A stretch of DNA of 64,000 nucleotides from Methylophaga sp. UBA3192 (lineage in GTDB: Bacteria; Pseudomonadota; Gammaproteobacteria; Nitrosococcales; Methylophagaceae): assembly GCA_002363955.1 (NCBI GenBank), contig DEXE01000006.1, positions 644,855 to 708,854 on the forward strand, read 5' to 3'. A model generated the notes under the pieces. That model was not told the origin of the DNA and did not search any database. It saw nothing but the letters and a program-made list of their open reading frames with translations. The number at the start of each line of letters is the position of its first letter. The first letter of the stretch is position 1. A program made the translations under genes and the position numbers. Positions 63,262 to 64,000 of the stretch are shown here, piece by piece.

Positions 63262-63531
63262 CAGTGACTCCTGAATTTTCATTCAGGCCTGGACTATTCC
63301 TTCATCTGATATTGCTATCAGATGGAGAGCGTTTGTGAGTATCGGTTTTATCTTCTACCCACCCTAGTATTCCATTGAGACGAATCTCTTTAGGAACCTA
63401 TGAGTCTCTAGCCGGCTTACTGGTTTCCCATTGACCGGACGGCGTTGGCATAGAACCCCTGTTCCTTAGCGTTCACCGTATGAGCTCTCTTTTTCCAACG
63501 GGGATCACTCCCCGTGGCGACCATTTTACTA
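63262..63531 (-). other. Group I intron in the tmRNA T-loop
   Basis: 270 nt. P1: exon CGAU plus the first intron bases UA pair with UGGUCG at 63518-63523, with a U-G pair at the splice site. P2: ACGGGG / CCCCGU hairpin. P3: AGGAAC (63461-63466) with GUUCCU (63392-63397). P7: GACUCAU (63400-63406) with AUAGUC (63292-63297), C bulged, the latter inside GGAAUAGUCC, close to the conserved S element. P9: CCUGAAU / AUUCAGG with GAAA loop (63270-63287). The last base is G. These fit a self-splicing group I core; there is no ORF inside. Confidence 0.9.
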
Positions 63532-63749
63532 ATCGAACCCGCGTCCGCGAATCCTCTGCCTTCAGCTCTACATGCTTATTTCATCTATTAATTTAACTTC
63601 AAGCTACCCGATGAACAGGGAAAACATGAAGCGATCTTGTTAGGTTTTAGTCTATCAGTACCAAGCATACGTCAAGACGATCTTGTGAGAGTCGACGCCC
63701 GATACCAGACGCACAAGCACGGATCTGGTCGGACGGCATTCACTGGTTA

Positions 63750-63782
63750 TTAAGCAGCTAGTGCGTAGTTGTTATCGTTAGC
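63750..63782 (-). other. tmRNA proteolysis-tag reading frame
   Basis: Ten codons and a TAA, reading ANDNNYALAA, which ends in the LAA recognised by ClpXP. The resume codon is GCT. Confidence 0.95.
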
Positions 63783-63897
63783 AACTATATTTTTCCAATC
63801 TTTTTTACGAGAAGAACTGGAGTACTCGGCATGCACCTTAGGTTTCGTAACCCACGTCGAAGCCAGGTCGCCCCCAAAGGTTTGTTGTACGTTAGTC

Positions 63898-63903
63898 ATT
63901 ATA
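63898..63903 (-). promoter_or_regulatory. -10 element of ssrA
   Basis: Perfect TATAAT on the minus strand, 22 bases before the mature tmRNA 5' end. A start about seven bases on would give a leader of about 15 nt, removed by RNase P. No clear -35 consensus was found. Confidence 0.65.
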
Positions 63904-63931
63904 CGGATTTTAAAGTTCCGTGACGATCTCT

Positions 63932-64000
63932 TTAAATATTTTTAAACAGTCTTTCTTTATCACGCTGCCAGTCACGTTCTTTCATGGTGGCGCGTTTGTC
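63932..64000 (-). CDS. smpB: SmpB C-terminus, cut by the window edge
   Basis: The last 22 residues, DKRATMKERDWQRDKERLFK plus Asn-Ile, match the basic C-terminal tail of SmpB, which enters the mRNA channel during trans-translation. The gene starts outside the window. Its location just upstream of ssrA and in the same direction is a widespread arrangement. Confidence 0.92.
   Translation of the reverse strand, partial: DKRATMKERDWQRDKERLFKNI

Larger units (their letters stand above)
63245..63875 (-). ncRNA. ssrA: tmRNA, interrupted by a group I intron
   Basis: Rescues stalled ribosomes by adding a degradation tag. The 5' end GGGGGCGACCTGGCTTCGAC pairs with the 3' CGCCTCCACCA in a seven-base acceptor stem. 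Gene length is 631 nt; removing the intron at 63262-63531 leaves 361 nt, normal for tmRNA. The tag frame at 63750-63782 reads ANDNNYALAA, with resume codon GCT. The T-arm is split within the loop: GGGTTCGAT precedes the intron and TCCCGCC follows. smpB is the upstream gene, 56 bases away. Confidence 0.95.

Noticed and set aside
1..64000. CRISPR arrays
   Set aside because: No regularly spaced direct repeats were seen. The only repeated units are the MITE-like elements, the large palindromes and the short palindromes.

Overview
The window looks like the chromosome of a gammaproteobacterium. Support comes from bamC-dapA-purC order, PepN, a type IV pilin with a sigma-54-type promoter, UmuDC, a QseBC-like pair and a tmRNA tag reading ANDNNYALAA. 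A Methylophaga-like (Thiotrichales/Nitrosococcales) origin is my guess from overall gene content and is not demonstrated. Most of the window is ordinary core genome, largely on the minus strand.

Layout. 0-8 kb: an unrecognised protein cut by the window edge, two membrane diguanylate cyclases, a LysE-type exporter, a lytic transglycosylase-like lipoprotein and a glycine-zipper lipoprotein. 7.7-21 kb: purL, RDD protein, DUF2835, HIT protein, pepN, NIF3-like, WD40 lipoprotein, dcd, apbC/mrp, nitrilase, GNAT and a SnoaL-like protein. 21-27 kb: a polyamine cluster (speA, carboxynorspermidine synthase, nspC, speB). 27-29.5 kb: a rimK cluster. 29.6-32 kb: pilin plus a PglL/Wzy-type ligase, pointing to a glycosylated pilus. 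32-36 kb: purC, MBL hydrolase, bamC, dapA, bcp. 36-42.4 kb: TPR/2OG-oxygenase, YdjM-like protein, alanine dehydrogenase and a two-component system. 42.8-47 kb: RND pump and adaptor. 47-57 kb: umuDC, YqaA-like, PQQ-type sugar dehydrogenase, HPF, AraC regulator and SDR, msrB-msrA.

The accessory region is 56.7-64 kb. A HEPN / HTH-nucleotidyltransferase pair with a perfect 16-bp inverted-repeat operator lies beside a roughly 5.3-kb island bounded by direct repeats of the tmRNA 3' end plus its terminator. The island is visibly more A/T-rich than its surroundings. It carries a Hachiman-type anti-phage pair (hamA, hamB), an unrecognised convergent gene and a truncated LAGLIDADG endonuclease ORF. It ends at ssrA, whose tmRNA is split in the T-loop by a 270-nt group I intron. 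smpB starts just beyond and runs off the window. The tmRNA gene has therefore been targeted twice, by an intron and by an island, and the distal repeat keeps an intron-less version of the junction.

Dispersed repeats: two copies of a 266-bp MITE-like element with roughly 30-bp terminal inverted repeats, three copies of a large imperfect palindromic repeat each directly after a stop codon, and two short palindromes. One MITE copy supplies both the last codons of the HIT gene and the first codons of the DUF2835 gene.
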